From positions 124,001-188,000 of the forward strand of contig NZ_CP154630.1 in the NCBI RefSeq assembly GCF_039555535.1: a stretch of DNA of 64,000 nucleotides, written 5' to 3'. A program made the position numbers and the translations under genes. The notes below the pieces were generated by a model. That model worked only from the letters and a program-made list of their open reading frames with translations. It made no database searches and was not told the origin of the DNA. Positions within the stretch are counted from its first letter, which is position 1. Each line of letters starts with the position of its first letter. This DNA is from Stenotrophomonas maltophilia. Its GTDB lineage: Bacteria > Pseudomonadota > Gammaproteobacteria > Xanthomonadales > Xanthomonadaceae. This document shows, piece after piece, positions 35,844 to 44,282 of this stretch.

Positions 35844-36269
35844 ATGCGCCGCCTCATCCAGTTCCTGATCTGTTCCCTGCTGCTGGCCAGCGCCGCCGCC
35901 TCGGCCGACGACCTCAGCCGCAAGCAGCGAAAGCTGCTGGAAGAGACCCAGATCGCCTATGGGGCGACCATCCGCTGGGGCAGCATGGACGATGCCATCG
36001 GCTATCTGGACCCCAAGCAGCGCAAGGAAAAGCCGCCCACCGAGTTCGAGCTCAACCGCTACGCGCAGCTGCGCGTGTCGTCCTACCGCGAGCGCAGCAG
36101 CGCGGCGCTGGAAGGCGGCCTGGTCGAGCGCCGGGTCGAAATCGGGGTGATCAACCAGAACACCCAGGCCGAACGCACCGTGATGGTGGTCGAGCGCTGG
36201 CGCTGGGATCCGGAGGCCAAGCGCTGGTGGCAGACCGCCGGCCTGCCGGACCTGTGGAAGGGGCAGTGA
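35844..36269 (+). CDS. Small secreted protein of unknown function
   Basis: 141 residues with a clear signal peptide (MRRLIQFLICSLLLASAAASA/DD). The mature part is charged, with a central helix (RKQRKLLEETQ) and a C-terminal beta-rich part (VIGVINQNTQAERTVMVVERWRWD) ending WWQTAGLPDLWKGQ. Periplasmic location is likely. No family can be named. GGGGAAACC before the ATG is a weak ribosome binding site. Confidence 0.7.
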   Translation: MRRLIQFLICSLLLASAAASADDLSRKQRKLLEETQIAYGATIRWGSMDDAIGYLDPKQRKEKPPTEFELNRYAQLRVSSYRERSSAALEGGLVERRVEIGVINQNTQAERTVMVVERWRWDPEAKRWWQTAGLPDLWKGQ

Positions 36270-36326
36270 CGGGCCGCGTCCGGCTTGTGCGACAATCGGC
36301 GCCCGCTTAATCGACCCGTGACCTGA

Positions 36327-36764
36327 GTGAATTACGAAGAGTTGCTGGCCTTTGCAGGCCGAAACCCGATGCTGTCCGCGGCCCTGGTCGGCCTGACCGT
36401 GGCCATCATCGTCACCGAGATCCGCCGCCTGTTCCGGGGCTTCAAGGGCATCAAGCCCGCCGAACTGACCCAGCTGATGAACGCGGGTGGCACGGTGGTG
36501 GTCGACCTGTCGGCCAGCGGTGACTTCGAGAAGGGCCACATTGCCGGCAGCCGCAACGCCCAGGCCAGTGCCTTCGGCCCGGACAACAAGCTGGTGGCCA
36601 ATGCCAAGCAGTCGCCGGTGGTGCTGGTGTGCCGCAGCGGCAACGCCTCGGAAACCGCCGCCAAGGCACTGAAGAAGGCCGGCTTCGAGAAGGTCTACGT
36701 GCTCGACGGCGGCATTCCCGCCTGGCAGCAGGCCGAGCTGCCGCTGGTCAAGGGCCGCAACTGA
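36327..36764 (+). CDS. Membrane-anchored rhodanese-like protein (YibN type)
   Basis: 145 residues: one N-terminal helix (MLSAALVGLTVAIIVTEI) and a rhodanese domain with the catalytic loop VLVCRSGNASET, whose Cys would carry the persulfide. GTG start at 36327 is preceded by GACCTGA, not a strong site. In many gammaproteobacteria a rhodanese of this type lies directly upstream of secB and gpsA, as here, so the order is conserved. Sulfur-transfer activity is inferred. Confidence 0.88.
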   Translation: MNYEELLAFAGRNPMLSAALVGLTVAIIVTEIRRLFRGFKGIKPAELTQLMNAGGTVVVDLSASGDFEKGHIAGSRNAQASAFGPDNKLVANAKQSPVVLVCRSGNASETAAKALKKAGFEKVYVLDGGIPAWQQAELPLVKGRN

Positions 36765-36863
36765 TTGCCGCAGGTGGCGGATCCGGCCTTGTATGGGCCT
36801 GATGCCGCCCCCATCGCAGTAATTCGACCATCGTTTTCATTGCATTCATTGGAGTTACTGGAA

Positions 36864-37382
36864 ATGTCCGAAGAGATCACCAACGGCGCTGCTGCGCCGG
36901 TCGATGCCGCCACCGGCCCCGCTTTCACCGTCGAGAAGATCTACGTCAAGGACGTCTCCTTCGAGTCGCCGAACGCTCCGACCATCTTCAATGACCAGGT
37001 GCAGCCGGAGCTGCAGCTGAACCTGAACCAGCAGGTGCAGCGCCTGGGTGAAAACGCCTTCGAAGTCGTGCTGGCCGTCACCCTGACCTGCCAGGCCGGT
37101 GAGCGCACCGCCTACGTGGCCGAAGTGAAGCAGGCCGGCGTGTTCGGCCTGGTCGGCCTGGACCCGCAGTCGATCGACGTGCTGCTCGGCACCCAGTGCC
37201 CGAACATCCTGTTCCCGTACGTGCGCCAGCTGGTCAGCGACCTGATCCAGGCCGGCGGCTTCCCGCCGTTCTTCCTGCAGCCGATCAACTTCGAAGGCCT
37301 GTACGCAGAAACCCTGCGCCAGCGCCAGGAGCAGGGCGACGCACCGTCGCTGGCTGACTCCGAGCCGGCCGGCAACGCCTGA
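36864..37382 (+). CDS. secB: Protein-export chaperone SecB
   Basis: 172-residue homotetrameric chaperone that holds preproteins unfolded and passes them to SecA. Family segments are [51 protein letters not shown] and [25 protein letters not shown]. The ATG at 36864 gives the usual length; GGAGTTACTGGAA upstream supplies the ribosome binding site. Adjacent to gpsA, 20 bases apart, the common secB-gpsA order. Confidence 0.96.
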   Translation: MSEEITNGAAAPVDAATGPAFTVEKIYVKDVSFESPNAPTIFNDQVQPELQLNLNQQVQRLGENAFEVVLAVTLTCQAGERTAYVAEVKQAGVFGLVGLDPQSIDVLLGTQCPNILFPYVRQLVSDLIQAGGFPPFFLQPINFEGLYAETLRQRQEQGDAPSLADSEPAGNA

Positions 37383-37402
37383 TTCCTGCCGCGACGTCAC
37401 GG

Positions 37403-38428
37403 ATGAGCACTACCGCTGACAAGATCGCCGTGCTGGGCGCCGGTTCCTGGGGAACCGCGCTGGCCAGCCTGCTCGCACGGCACGGTCACCCGACCGTGCT
37501 GTGGGGGCGCGACGCTGCCGTGGTCGAAGCCATCGACCAGCGCCACGAGAACCCGCGTTACCTGCCGGGCATCCCGCTGCCGGACAGCCTGCGTGCCACC
37601 ACCGACCTGGCGTCGGCGGTGGAGGGCGCGGCCTGGATCCTGGTGGTGACCCCGTCGCACGCCTTCGGTGAAACCGTGCGTGCGCTGGCGCCGCTGCGCC
37701 CGGCCGGTGCCGGCGTGGCCTGGGCCACCAAGGGCTTCGAACCCGGTTCGGGCCGCTTCCTGCATGAAGTAGCGCGCGAAGTGCTGGGCGAGGACGTGCC
37801 GCTGGCCGTCGTCACCGGCCCGTCGTTCGCCAAGGAAGTGACCCAAGGTCTGCCGACCGCGATCACCGTGCATGGCGACGTGCCCGAGTTCGCGCAGACG
37901 GTGGCCGAGGCGATGCATGGCCCGGCGTTCCGTGCCTACACCGGCGACGACATGGTCGGTGCCGAGCTGGGCGGTGCGATGAAGAACGTGCTGGCCGTGG
38001 CCACCGGCGTGGCCGATGGCATGCAGTTGGGCCTCAACGCCCGTGCCGGGCTGATCACCCGTGGCCTCAACGAGATGCTGCGCCTGGCCGCTGCCATCGG
38101 TGCCAAGCCGGAAACGCTGATGGGCCTGGCCGGCCTGGGCGATCTGGTGCTGACCTGCACCGGCGACCTGTCGCGCAACCGCCGCCTGGGGCTTGCCCTG
38201 GGCCGTGGCCAGACGCTGCAGGATGCCGTGCGCGAAATCGGCCAGGTGGTCGAGTCGGTGCAGACTGCCGACGAAGTGATGCGACAGGCACGCCGCCATG
38301 GCATCGACCTGCCGATCTCCGACCGCGTGCGCGCCGTGCTGCACGGCGAGCAGACACCGGAAGAAGGCCTGCGCGCATTGCTGGCGCGGGAACAGAAACC
38401 GGAATACCCGGACACACTGTTCAAGTGA
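37403..38428 (+). CDS. gpsA: Glycerol-3-phosphate dehydrogenase [NAD(P)+]
   Basis: 341-residue cytosolic enzyme reducing dihydroxyacetone phosphate to sn-glycerol-3-phosphate for phospholipid synthesis. N-terminal dinucleotide fold [17 protein letters not shown], then [17 protein letters not shown], the substrate region [30 protein letters not shown] with the catalytic Lys, and [13 protein letters not shown]. It ends just before a strong terminator, closing the rhodanese-secB-gpsA group. Confidence 0.97.
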   Translation: MSTTADKIAVLGAGSWGTALASLLARHGHPTVLWGRDAAVVEAIDQRHENPRYLPGIPLPDSLRATTDLASAVEGAAWILVVTPSHAFGETVRALAPLRPAGAGVAWATKGFEPGSGRFLHEVAREVLGEDVPLAVVTGPSFAKEVTQGLPTAITVHGDVPEFAQTVAEAMHGPAFRAYTGDDMVGAELGGAMKNVLAVATGVADGMQLGLNARAGLITRGLNEMLRLAAAIGAKPETLMGLAGLGDLVLTCTGDLSRNRRLGLALGRGQTLQDAVREIGQVVESVQTADEVMRQARRHGIDLPISDRVRAVLHGEQTPEEGLRALLAREQKPEYPDTLFK

Positions 38429-38432
38429 ATCG

Positions 38433-38462
38433 AAAAACCCCGGCTTCGCGCCGGGGTTTTTT
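38433..38462 (+). terminator. Rho-independent terminator after gpsA
   Basis: AAAAACCCCGGC-TTCG-CGCCGGGGTTTTTT: a 9-bp GC stem, tetraloop TTCG, and six Ts, beginning 5 bases after the gpsA stop. Confidence 0.95.
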
Positions 38463-38512
38463 CATCAGGGAGTACCCCATGCGGGTGCCGGACCGGAGAC
38501 AGGCATTGATCG

Positions 38513-38567
38513 GTGCCAAGCTTGCTTGGCATCACGCGCGCGGCATATCCACGCATGGCGTGGATCT
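38513..38567 (-). repeat. SMAG-like paired palindromes
   Basis: On the minus strand it begins GTAGATCCACGCCATGCGTGGAT (38545-38567) and, 9 bases on, a second hairpin TGCCAAGCAAGCTTGGCA (38514-38535). Same GTAG-plus-hairpin design as the elements at 29622 and 31999. It lies between gpsA and a minus-strand gene that ends 15 bases further on. Confidence 0.7.
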
Positions 38568-38581
38568 ACTGCAACGCCCGA

Positions 38582-39055
38582 TCACCGCGCCCGTGGCGGC
38601 GCGTTGGCGTTGTCCATGTCCGAAAAGATCAGCCACGGCCCATCGCCCTCACGCTTCAGCGTGAGCGTGAACTTGCCGGTATCGCCCACGTTGTTGCCGT
38701 AGCCGTAGGCACCGATGATGTAACCCGTGTTCCCCTCCACTGCATACGCCAACGCGCGCAACCGCAACGGGCTGCTGCCCTGGCCGGCATACGCGGCCTC
38801 GATCGCGCTGCGTCCGCGCACCGGTGGCTGGTGGCTCTGCAGCACAAAGCCATCCTCGGCGAACAGCGCGGCCAGTGCCTTGGCATCACCGGTGCGCCAT
38901 GCCTGCTCGTAGTCGCGCAGCACGCGCTCCAGTGGCGCGGGCACTGCTGTATCGGCCAGGCGCGCAGGCGTCGAGCCTTCAGCTCCGAACGCCATTGCCG
39001 GCGTTGCCAGCAGCAGGGCACTGCAGAAGATCATGGCGAGTGGTGTACGGCGCAT
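38582..39055 (-). CDS. Secreted SnoaL-like/DUF4440-type protein
   Basis: 157 residues with a signal peptide (MRRTPLAMIFCSALLLATPAMA). The mature part has the NTF2-like pattern LERVLRDYEQAWRTGDAKALAALFAEDGFVLQSHQPPVRGRSAIEAAY, typical of DUF4440/SnoaL-like folds. Residues of known cyclases are not recognised, so only a small-molecule-binding fold can be inferred. The ATG at 39055 is chosen because the signal peptide starts there; the frame is open far upstream. Confidence 0.75.
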   Translation of the reverse strand: MRRTPLAMIFCSALLLATPAMAFGAEGSTPARLADTAVPAPLERVLRDYEQAWRTGDAKALAALFAEDGFVLQSHQPPVRGRSAIEAAYAGQGSSPLRLRALAYAVEGNTGYIIGAYGYGNNVGDTGKFTLTLKREGDGPWLIFSDMDNANAPPRAR

Positions 39056-39169
39056 GCGTCCGGCTCCAGGCGATGACGGGAAGCTACAAACGCATCCTAG
39101 CGCGGTGCTGGTTAGAATCACGCGGCCGCCAATTCGGCGGATGCAGCGCAGATCAGACAAGGACACGCG

Positions 39170-39844
39170 ATGAAGATGCGGATCACAGGGATGGCGATGA
39201 TGGCGGCGCTGCTGGCAGCCTGCGGGCAGGCACCTGAGAAGACTGGCGGGACTGCACCTGCTGCGGCGCCAGCGCCGACGACTGAAGCACCGGCCGCCAC
39301 GGCCACCGTGGTCGAGAAGGAACCGTCCATCGAAGACGGCGTGGATCCCGCGGTGTGGGACAACGAAGGCGAACCGGAAGACCCGGACGCCGGCGGCGAA
39401 CTGACCTGCGCGGACAATCCGCTGGCGACCCACTTCTTCACCCTGGTGGGCGGCAACACCGTGGACGACTGCGGCCGCAAGGACCCGAAGGTGCTGGCCG
39501 CGTTCGATGCGCTGATGAAGGGCACGCAGGACGCCGAATCCACCGACAAGGACATTCCGTCGCTGCGCAAGCGCCTGTTGAGCGGACCCAGCGGCCCTGG
39601 CGAGCTGGTAGTGCTGCAGGGCGAGCCGTGGTGGTTCTACACCGCCTGCCAGGCCCACGATTGCCCCGGCACCGCGTTGGCGATGCTGTACTCGCCCGAT
39701 CAGTCGAAGCTGGTCGGCCGTCTTACCGCGCGCTGCCGTGTGTGGTGGCTGGGCGAGCCGACGGCGGAACAGCGTGCGCAGATCGAACAGCGCCAGCCAC
39801 TGCAGGATGCCGCGTTGAAGGAAGACAGCGCGCTCTGCGAGTGA
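39170..39844 (+). CDS. Lipoprotein with Ivy-like lysozyme-inhibitor domain
   Basis: 224 residues. Lipobox LAAC; then an Ala/Pro/Thr-rich linker and an acidic patch; then a domain of ~140 residues with CADNPLATHFF, DDCGRKDPKV, and the segment WWFYTACQAHDCPGTALAMLYSPD. In Ivy proteins (inhibitors of C-type lysozyme) the loop CKPHDC blocks the lysozyme active site; here it reads CQAHDC, keeping both Cys, the His and the Asp, within the same surroundings. I therefore infer a membrane-bound lysozyme inhibitor. Ivy proteins are usually free periplasmic dimers of ~150 residues, so the lipid anchor and linker are extra. The remaining uncertainty is the overall low similarity. Confidence 0.65.
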   Translation: MKMRITGMAMMAALLAACGQAPEKTGGTAPAAAPAPTTEAPAATATVVEKEPSIEDGVDPAVWDNEGEPEDPDAGGELTCADNPLATHFFTLVGGNTVDDCGRKDPKVLAAFDALMKGTQDAESTDKDIPSLRKRLLSGPSGPGELVVLQGEPWWFYTACQAHDCPGTALAMLYSPDQSKLVGRLTARCRVWWLGEPTAEQRAQIEQRQPLQDAALKEDSALCE

Positions 39845-39853
39845 TGTGGCGCG

Positions 39854-39884
39854 CTCCGCAGCGCCGGGCCGTGCCCGGTGCTGC
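39854..39884. terminator. GC-rich hairpin between convergent genes
   Basis: GCAGCGCCGGGC and GCCCGGTGCTGC pair with a CGT loop, 10 bases after the lipoprotein stop. No T run follows. Probably a transcription end shared with the convergent minus-strand gene. Confidence 0.45.
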
Positions 39885-39904
39885 AGTGAGCGTTGCTCCC
39901 CGTA

Positions 39905-40279
39905 TTACCCTTCCGGCCGCATGCGCGCGCTGACCTGTGCGGCCAGCGACAGGCTGGCCATCATCAGGCCCTCCATCACGCGGTCGCCCACGTACTCCTC
40001 GTCGGGTCCGTTCTGGCGCACGCGCTCGGCAGCCAGCAGCATTTCCAGCGCCACGCGTAGCCCGGCCAACGCACAGTCCGCGTCGGCCAGCGCCATGCGG
40101 CGCCCTGGCATCTGATGACGTTCGGGCCAGGGCTGGCCGTCGGCGGCCGCGCCCTGGCCGATGCGGTCGAGCGTGGCGATGAAACCGTGCGGATCGTGCG
40201 GGTGCGGTGTTTCCGAGGGCGCGTCCGCGTTGGCGGGCACGTACTGCGCGCGCAGGCGGGAGGATTCGGGTGTGCTCAT
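39905..40279 (-). CDS. Small protein of unknown function
   Basis: 124 residues, no signal peptide. N-terminal half is polar and His/Pro-rich (PSETPHPHDPHGF); the C-terminal half is helical with LADADCALAGLRVALEMLLAAERV and ends MASLSLAAQVSARMRPEG. It may resemble small DUF6124-type proteins, but I cannot confirm this. Start ATG 40279 with GGAGCCC a few bases upstream. Confidence 0.6.
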   Translation of the reverse strand: MSTPESSRLRAQYVPANADAPSETPHPHDPHGFIATLDRIGQGAAADGQPWPERHQMPGRRMALADADCALAGLRVALEMLLAAERVRQNGPDEEYVGDRVMEGLMMASLSLAAQVSARMRPEG

Positions 40280-40416
40280 GGCAAGGGCTCCGTGCAGGAC
40301 AGACGGCAGCCGCCACGCAAAGGTGGCGGGCGGAGACGTGGTTCGAAAACCGGGCGCTTGTTGAAACCGGCAGGCACAAGGCCTCCACGCTCCGCCCGCC
40401 ATGACCGGCAGACGGA

Positions 40417-40455
40417 TTGCCCGCCGGCGCCACGAGGGGTGACGCCGGCGGGCAA
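40417..40455. repeat. 13-bp perfect inverted repeat in a gene-free stretch
   Basis: TTGCCCGCCGGCG and CGCCGGCGGGCAA enclose 13 bases. It is the clearest structure in 40280-40760, a ~480-base stretch in which I see no gene, tRNA or convincing promoter. A further GGTACCCC segment lies near 40690. Confidence 0.6.
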
Positions 40456-40760
40456 GCGTTGTCAAACAAGCGCACGGGTTTTCGAAGCCCGGCCATCCTT
40501 TTTCGATGGCACGTCATCTGTACGCGTGCTGCTGCGCGGTGCCAATCAGAACAGTTGCATTCAACGCTTGATCAAAGACGCTTTTGGCATTTTTGCATGC
40601 TGTTAAGCCGTCGCAGACGCAGGCGCCGCAACGTCCGTAGCGGCATGGGGAATATGCGACATGGGTCGAAGTTGATGACGTGGCGTACGGGTACCCCACC
40701 AGGCCGATGACGACAGTGCGGGGCGAAGGACGTAAATAGACTTCGACGCACTCCGGTCTG

Positions 40761-41792
40761 TCAGTGCTCTTCGCGTCTCTCGTACCAGGCTTGAGTACGG
40801 TTCACGATCCGCACCACAGACAACATGACCGGCACCTCGATCAGCACACCAACTACCGTCGCCAGTGCAGCCCCCGAATGCACGCCGAACAGTCCCACCG
40901 CGCTGGCAACCGCCAATTCGAAGAAATTGCTGGCACCAATCAACGCCGAAGGGCCGGCCACGCAATGCGCCACGCCCAGGCGACGATTGAGCAGGTAAGC
41001 CAGGCCGGAAGTGAAATAGACCTGGATCAGGATCGGCACCGCAATCAGTGCGATCACCAGCGGCTGCTTCACGATCTGCTGGCCCTGGAAGCCGAACAGC
41101 AGGACCAGTGTGAGCAGCAGCGCACACAGCGAGACGGGCCCAAGCTTGCGAAGCACCCGCTGCAACGCTGCCTCGCCACGACGCATCAGGATCCAGCGCC
41201 GCAGCAACGCAGCCACCAGCACCGGCGCCACGATGTAGAGGCCCACCGACAGCAGCAGCGTATCCCACGGCACGGTGATCGCCGACAGGCCCAGCAGCAG
41301 TGCAACCACCGGCGCGTAGGCAACCACCATGATCGCGTCGTTCAACGCCACCTGGCTCAGGGTGAAGTTGGCATCACCGCGGCACAGGTTGCTCCACACG
41401 AACACCATGGCGGTGCAGGGTGCGGCTGCCAGCAGGATCAACCCGGCGATGTAGCTGTCGATCTGTGCTGCTGGCAACCAGTCGGCGAAGGCATGGCGCA
41501 GGAATAGCCAGCCCAGCAGCGCCATCGAGAATGGCTTCACGGCCCAGTTGATGAACAGCGTTACGCCGATGCCCTTCCAGTGCTGCTGCAACTGGCGCAT
41601 CGCAGCGAAGTCGACCTTCAGCAGCATCGGGATGATCATCAGCCAGATCAGCACCGCAACCGGCAGGTTGACCTTGGCGACCTCTGCGGATGCCAGCGCG
41701 GCAAAAGCGCCGGGCAGGACGTGGCCCAGCAGGGTGCCAGCCGCAATGCACAGCACAACCCACAGCGTCAGGTGTCGCTCGAACAGGCTCAT
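40761..41792 (-). CDS. acr3: Arsenite efflux transporter ACR3
   Basis: 343-residue inner-membrane carrier of the BART superfamily that exports arsenite. About ten hydrophobic helices; the conserved Cys lies in AAPCTAMVFVWSNL, and FINWAVKPFSMALLGW and the LIGASNFFELAVASAVGLFG segment are typical of ACR3. ATG 41792 begins MSLFERHLTLWVVLCIAAG. It is the last gene of arsR-arsC-acr3, 7 bases after arsC. Often annotated arsB, but it is not of the ArsB family. Confidence 0.93.
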   Translation of the reverse strand: MSLFERHLTLWVVLCIAAGTLLGHVLPGAFAALASAEVAKVNLPVAVLIWLMIIPMLLKVDFAAMRQLQQHWKGIGVTLFINWAVKPFSMALLGWLFLRHAFADWLPAAQIDSYIAGLILLAAAPCTAMVFVWSNLCRGDANFTLSQVALNDAIMVVAYAPVVALLLGLSAITVPWDTLLLSVGLYIVAPVLVAALLRRWILMRRGEAALQRVLRKLGPVSLCALLLTLVLLFGFQGQQIVKQPLVIALIAVPILIQVYFTSGLAYLLNRRLGVAHCVAGPSALIGASNFFELAVASAVGLFGVHSGAALATVVGVLIEVPVMLSVVRIVNRTQAWYERREEH

Positions 41793-41799
41793 GGCACCG

Positions 41800-42303
41800 T
41801 CACTGCGCGCCGTCGGTCGGCAGCAGCCGGCCGATCCGGTCCAGCGCCTGCTGCAGCGCCGTGCGGTCGGACCACACCGATTCGGGCAACGCGAGCAATG
41901 CACGCAGTCGCAGCTTCACGATGGCATGGGCCTGCGCGAATGCTGCGGCCTTGTCGGCATCGCTACCCGCTACGGCCGCCGGATCGGGCAGGCCCCAGTG
42001 GCTGCGGACGAAGTCACCGAACACCACAGGGCAGGCCTCCGCTGCGGCTGCATCACACACGGTGATCACCAGATCCATCGGTGCTGCATCCACGAACTCA
42101 TCCCACGACTTGCTGCGCAGCCCTTCAATGGGCATTCCTTCGGCCTGCAACTGGGCCAGCGCGAAGGGGTTGATCTGGCCAGTGGGCTGGCTGCCCGCAC
42201 TGAATGCGCTGAAGCGATCGCCGCCCCAGGCGCGCAGGGTGGCTTCAGCAAGCACGCTGCGGGCGCTGTTGCCGGTACAGAGGAACAGGACAGAACGGGT
42301 CAT
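41800..42303 (-). CDS. arsC: Arsenate reductase, low-molecular-weight phosphatase type
   Basis: 167-residue cytosolic enzyme reducing arsenate to arsenite. P-loop CTGNSAR (CX5R) is near the N terminus, and the downstream pair of Cys in ITVCDAAAAEACP gives the three-Cys layout of the thioredoxin-coupled (pI258-like) class. The SHWGLPDPAA segment supplies the general acid Asp. ATG 42303 used; the TTG six bases upstream is in frame. Confidence 0.92.
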   Translation of the reverse strand: MTRSVLFLCTGNSARSVLAEATLRAWGGDRFSAFSAGSQPTGQINPFALAQLQAEGMPIEGLRSKSWDEFVDAAPMDLVITVCDAAAAEACPVVFGDFVRSHWGLPDPAAVAGSDADKAAAFAQAHAIVKLRLRALLALPESVWSDRTALQQALDRIGRLLPTDGAQ

Positions 42304-42339
42304 GGGCAATCGCTTCGATGGGGAAGGTCGTGTGCGGTG

Positions 42340-42669
42340 TCAGCACTTGCACGCAGGTGCTGCGGGTGCGCACTCCGCGTCAGGCGAGCCCGCGCAGCAG
42401 TTGTGCGTCAGGTACTCGATCAAGCCGTTCATGGCGCCGAAGTTGGCCCGATAGCAGACATGGCGGCCCTGGTTTTCGCTCTCCACCAACCCGGCCTGCA
42501 CCAGCTCCTTCAGGTGGAAGCTGAGCGTGGCTGGGGGCACCTGCAGGGCCGTGGCGATGTCGCCCGCCATGCGACCTGCCGGGCCAGCCTCCACCAGCAG
42601 GCGGAAAGCCGCCAGGCGGGTGGCGTGACCCAGGGCAGTCAGGGCGGCGATTGCATTCAACGTTTCCAT
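42340..42669 (-). CDS. arsR: ArsR-family metalloregulator
   Basis: 109-residue winged-helix repressor. The recognition helix lies in VPPATLSFHLKELVQAGLV; the protein ends in a Cys-rich tail (HNCCAGSPDAECAPAAPACKC), so arsenite may be sensed there, as in ArsR proteins that bind with C-terminal cysteines, and not at the classical helix-3 ELCVCDL site, which is absent. Only 17 bases separate its start from the divergent arsH, so one operator can control both directions. Confidence 0.92.
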   Translation of the reverse strand: METLNAIAALTALGHATRLAAFRLLVEAGPAGRMAGDIATALQVPPATLSFHLKELVQAGLVESENQGRHVCYRANFGAMNGLIEYLTHNCCAGSPDAECAPAAPACKC

Positions 42670-42690
42670 ATTTCTAGAATAGTCGAATGA
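42665..42690. promoter_or_regulatory. Probable ArsR operator between arsR and arsH
   Basis: The 17-base gap and its borders contain the palindrome TTCTAGAA in ATATTTCTAGAATAGTCGAATGAA, with AT-rich arms in an otherwise GC-rich area. Starts of both divergent genes abut it. A binding site for ArsR is inferred from position. Confidence 0.45.
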
Positions 42691-43415
42691 ATAAGCCGAT
42701 CACAAGTACCCACCTGCCCAACCTGGTGGAATCGTCATTGCCCCAGCCCGATCACCGCCAGCTCGCCGCCGCCGATCTGGGGCCGCCACGCATCCTCCTG
42801 CTCTACGGCTCACTGCGGCCGCAGTCGTTCAGCCGCAAGCTGGCGCTGGAAGCCGAACGGCTGCTGCGTCACCTGGGGTGCGAGACCCGGGTGTTCGATC
42901 CGCATGCGCTGCCCATGCTGGACAGCGTGGACACGAGCCACCCCGAAGTGCAGCGGCTGCGTGCGTGGTCGCAGTGGTCGGAAGGCCAGGTCTGGGTCAG
43001 CCCCGAGCGGCACGGGACGATCACCGGTGTGTTCAAGAACCAGATCGACTGGTTGCCGCTGGAAGATGGCAGCGTGCGGCCCACACAAGGCAGGACGCTG
43101 GCGGTGATGCAGGTGAGCGGCGGTTCGCAGTCGTTCAACACGGTCAACACGTTGCGCGTGCTCGGCCGGTGGATGCGCATGCTGACCATTCCCAACCAGT
43201 CGTCGGTGGCCAAGGCCTGGCAGGAATTCGATGACGATGGGCGCATGAAGCCCTCGCCGTACTACGACCGCGTGGTGGATGTGATGGAGGAGCTTGTGAA
43301 GTTCACGCTGCTGACGCGAGGGCGGTCGGACTACCTGGTGGAACGCTACAGCGAGCGCAAGGGCGCCGCGCACGCCGCTGCATTGGCGAGGGCCGCAGGG
43401 GCTGCGGCTTCCTGA
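42687..43415 (+). CDS. arsH: Organoarsenical resistance flavoprotein ArsH
   Basis: 242-residue NADPH-dependent FMN flavoprotein. The phosphate-binding loop is [44 protein letters not shown] and [23 protein letters not shown] are diagnostic for ArsH. The family oxidises trivalent organoarsenicals and reduces quinones or azo compounds. It is divergent from arsR-arsC-acr3 and shares the short regulatory gap. Confidence 0.94.
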   Translation: MNKPITSTHLPNLVESSLPQPDHRQLAAADLGPPRILLLYGSLRPQSFSRKLALEAERLLRHLGCETRVFDPHALPMLDSVDTSHPEVQRLRAWSQWSEGQVWVSPERHGTITGVFKNQIDWLPLEDGSVRPTQGRTLAVMQVSGGSQSFNTVNTLRVLGRWMRMLTIPNQSSVAKAWQEFDDDGRMKPSPYYDRVVDVMEELVKFTLLTRGRSDYLVERYSERKGAAHAAALARAAGAAAS

Positions 43416-43438
43416 ATTCCAATTCGCCGATCGACGTA

Positions 43439-44176
43439 TTACTTGCTTGCGCGCCGCGCGCCCTTCTCGTCTTCGTCCTTCGCATCCCCGCGGCTCTGCG
43501 CGAATTCCGGAAAGGTCTTCGCGATCGAATCCTTGTCCGGCAGGATGTAGAACACGCCGCCCTTCTCGAACATGGGCTGCACGATCTGCCCGTAGAACGC
43601 GGGCGAGACGTTGATGCAACCGTGGGTGACGCGGTTGTCGTCCGGCGTGGGCGATGCCAAGCGCTCGGCGCGCTTCTCCTTCGGGCTGCCCGGTGGCAGC
43701 GGATGCATTGAAACGGCCGAATCGTAGTCCACCCACAGCACGCGCCCGGCATCGTCGGAGGGGCCGTAGCCACCAATGAAGCGGCCGGCCGGCGTGGTGC
43801 GGTCGTGGCCAGGAATCGCGCTCAGTGCGAGCTTGGCGACGCCGGGTGCGGAGTGGTCGCCGATGGCCGAACCGAACAGCGCCGGTGCCGCGCCACGCAG
43901 CTTTCCGTCGCCGCTGAAGATCAGAACCTGCGCCGCCGCCTTGTCCATGACTGCAAACGGATAGCCCTGGTTATCCTTGCTGGCCACCACCCAGCCGGCC
44001 AGTTCGATCACCGTTTCGGACACGCCCTGGTCAGGTGGAAGTTCATCAACGGCGGCCACCGGTGGTGCAGGTGCGTCCTTGTCCCTGGCGTTGGCTACGC
44101 CGCTGCATGCAACGACCAGCGCCATGGCCAGTGCGGCATGGAGGGCGCGGCGTGCAGGGGAGGAGTAGGTACGAAT
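43439..44176 (-). CDS. L,D-transpeptidase (YkuD-type), apparent ATT start
   Basis: 245 residues if started at ATT 44176. The catalytic motif is RVTHGCINVSPAFY with nucleophilic Cys, so the enzyme should form 3-3 peptidoglycan crosslinks or attach proteins. ATT is chosen because AAGGAG (44184-44189) lies exactly 7 bases upstream, and the product then begins MRTYSSPARRALHAALAMALVV and ends its signal at VANA/RD, an ideal Sec signal. The nearest ATG (44125) removes the basic head, and a GTG at 44236 lacks a ribosome site. The C terminus is Lys/Glu-rich. The protein faces the periplasm. Confidence 0.82.
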   Translation of the reverse strand: MRTYSSPARRALHAALAMALVVACSGVANARDKDAPAPPVAAVDELPPDQGVSETVIELAGWVVASKDNQGYPFAVMDKAAAQVLIFSGDGKLRGAAPALFGSAIGDHSAPGVAKLALSAIPGHDRTTPAGRFIGGYGPSDDAGRVLWVDYDSAVSMHPLPPGSPKEKRAERLASPTPDDNRVTHGCINVSPAFYGQIVQPMFEKGGVFYILPDKDSIAKTFPEFAQSRGDAKDEDEKGARRASK

Positions 44177-44183
44177 GGGACGG

Positions 44184-44189
44184 CTCCTT
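44184..44189 (-). promoter_or_regulatory. Ribosome binding site that points to an ATT start
   Basis: AAGGAG on the minus strand, 7 bases from ATT 44174-44176. No ATG, GTG or TTG in the right frame lies within a usable distance, so this site decides the start of the L,D-transpeptidase gene. Confidence 0.7.
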
Positions 44190-44282
44190 GCAATGCAATC
44201 CTGGGTGGAAGGACGCCAGTGGCCGGCGAAGGCCACTGGCTCCCGATACAGAGGTGGATCAATTCAAACAGTGAGGGAGCAA

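Noticed and set aside
40600-40740. Possible tRNA near GGTACCCC at 40690
   Set aside because: No cloverleaf with a T-arm GTTCRANNC and acceptor pairing could be drawn on either strand.
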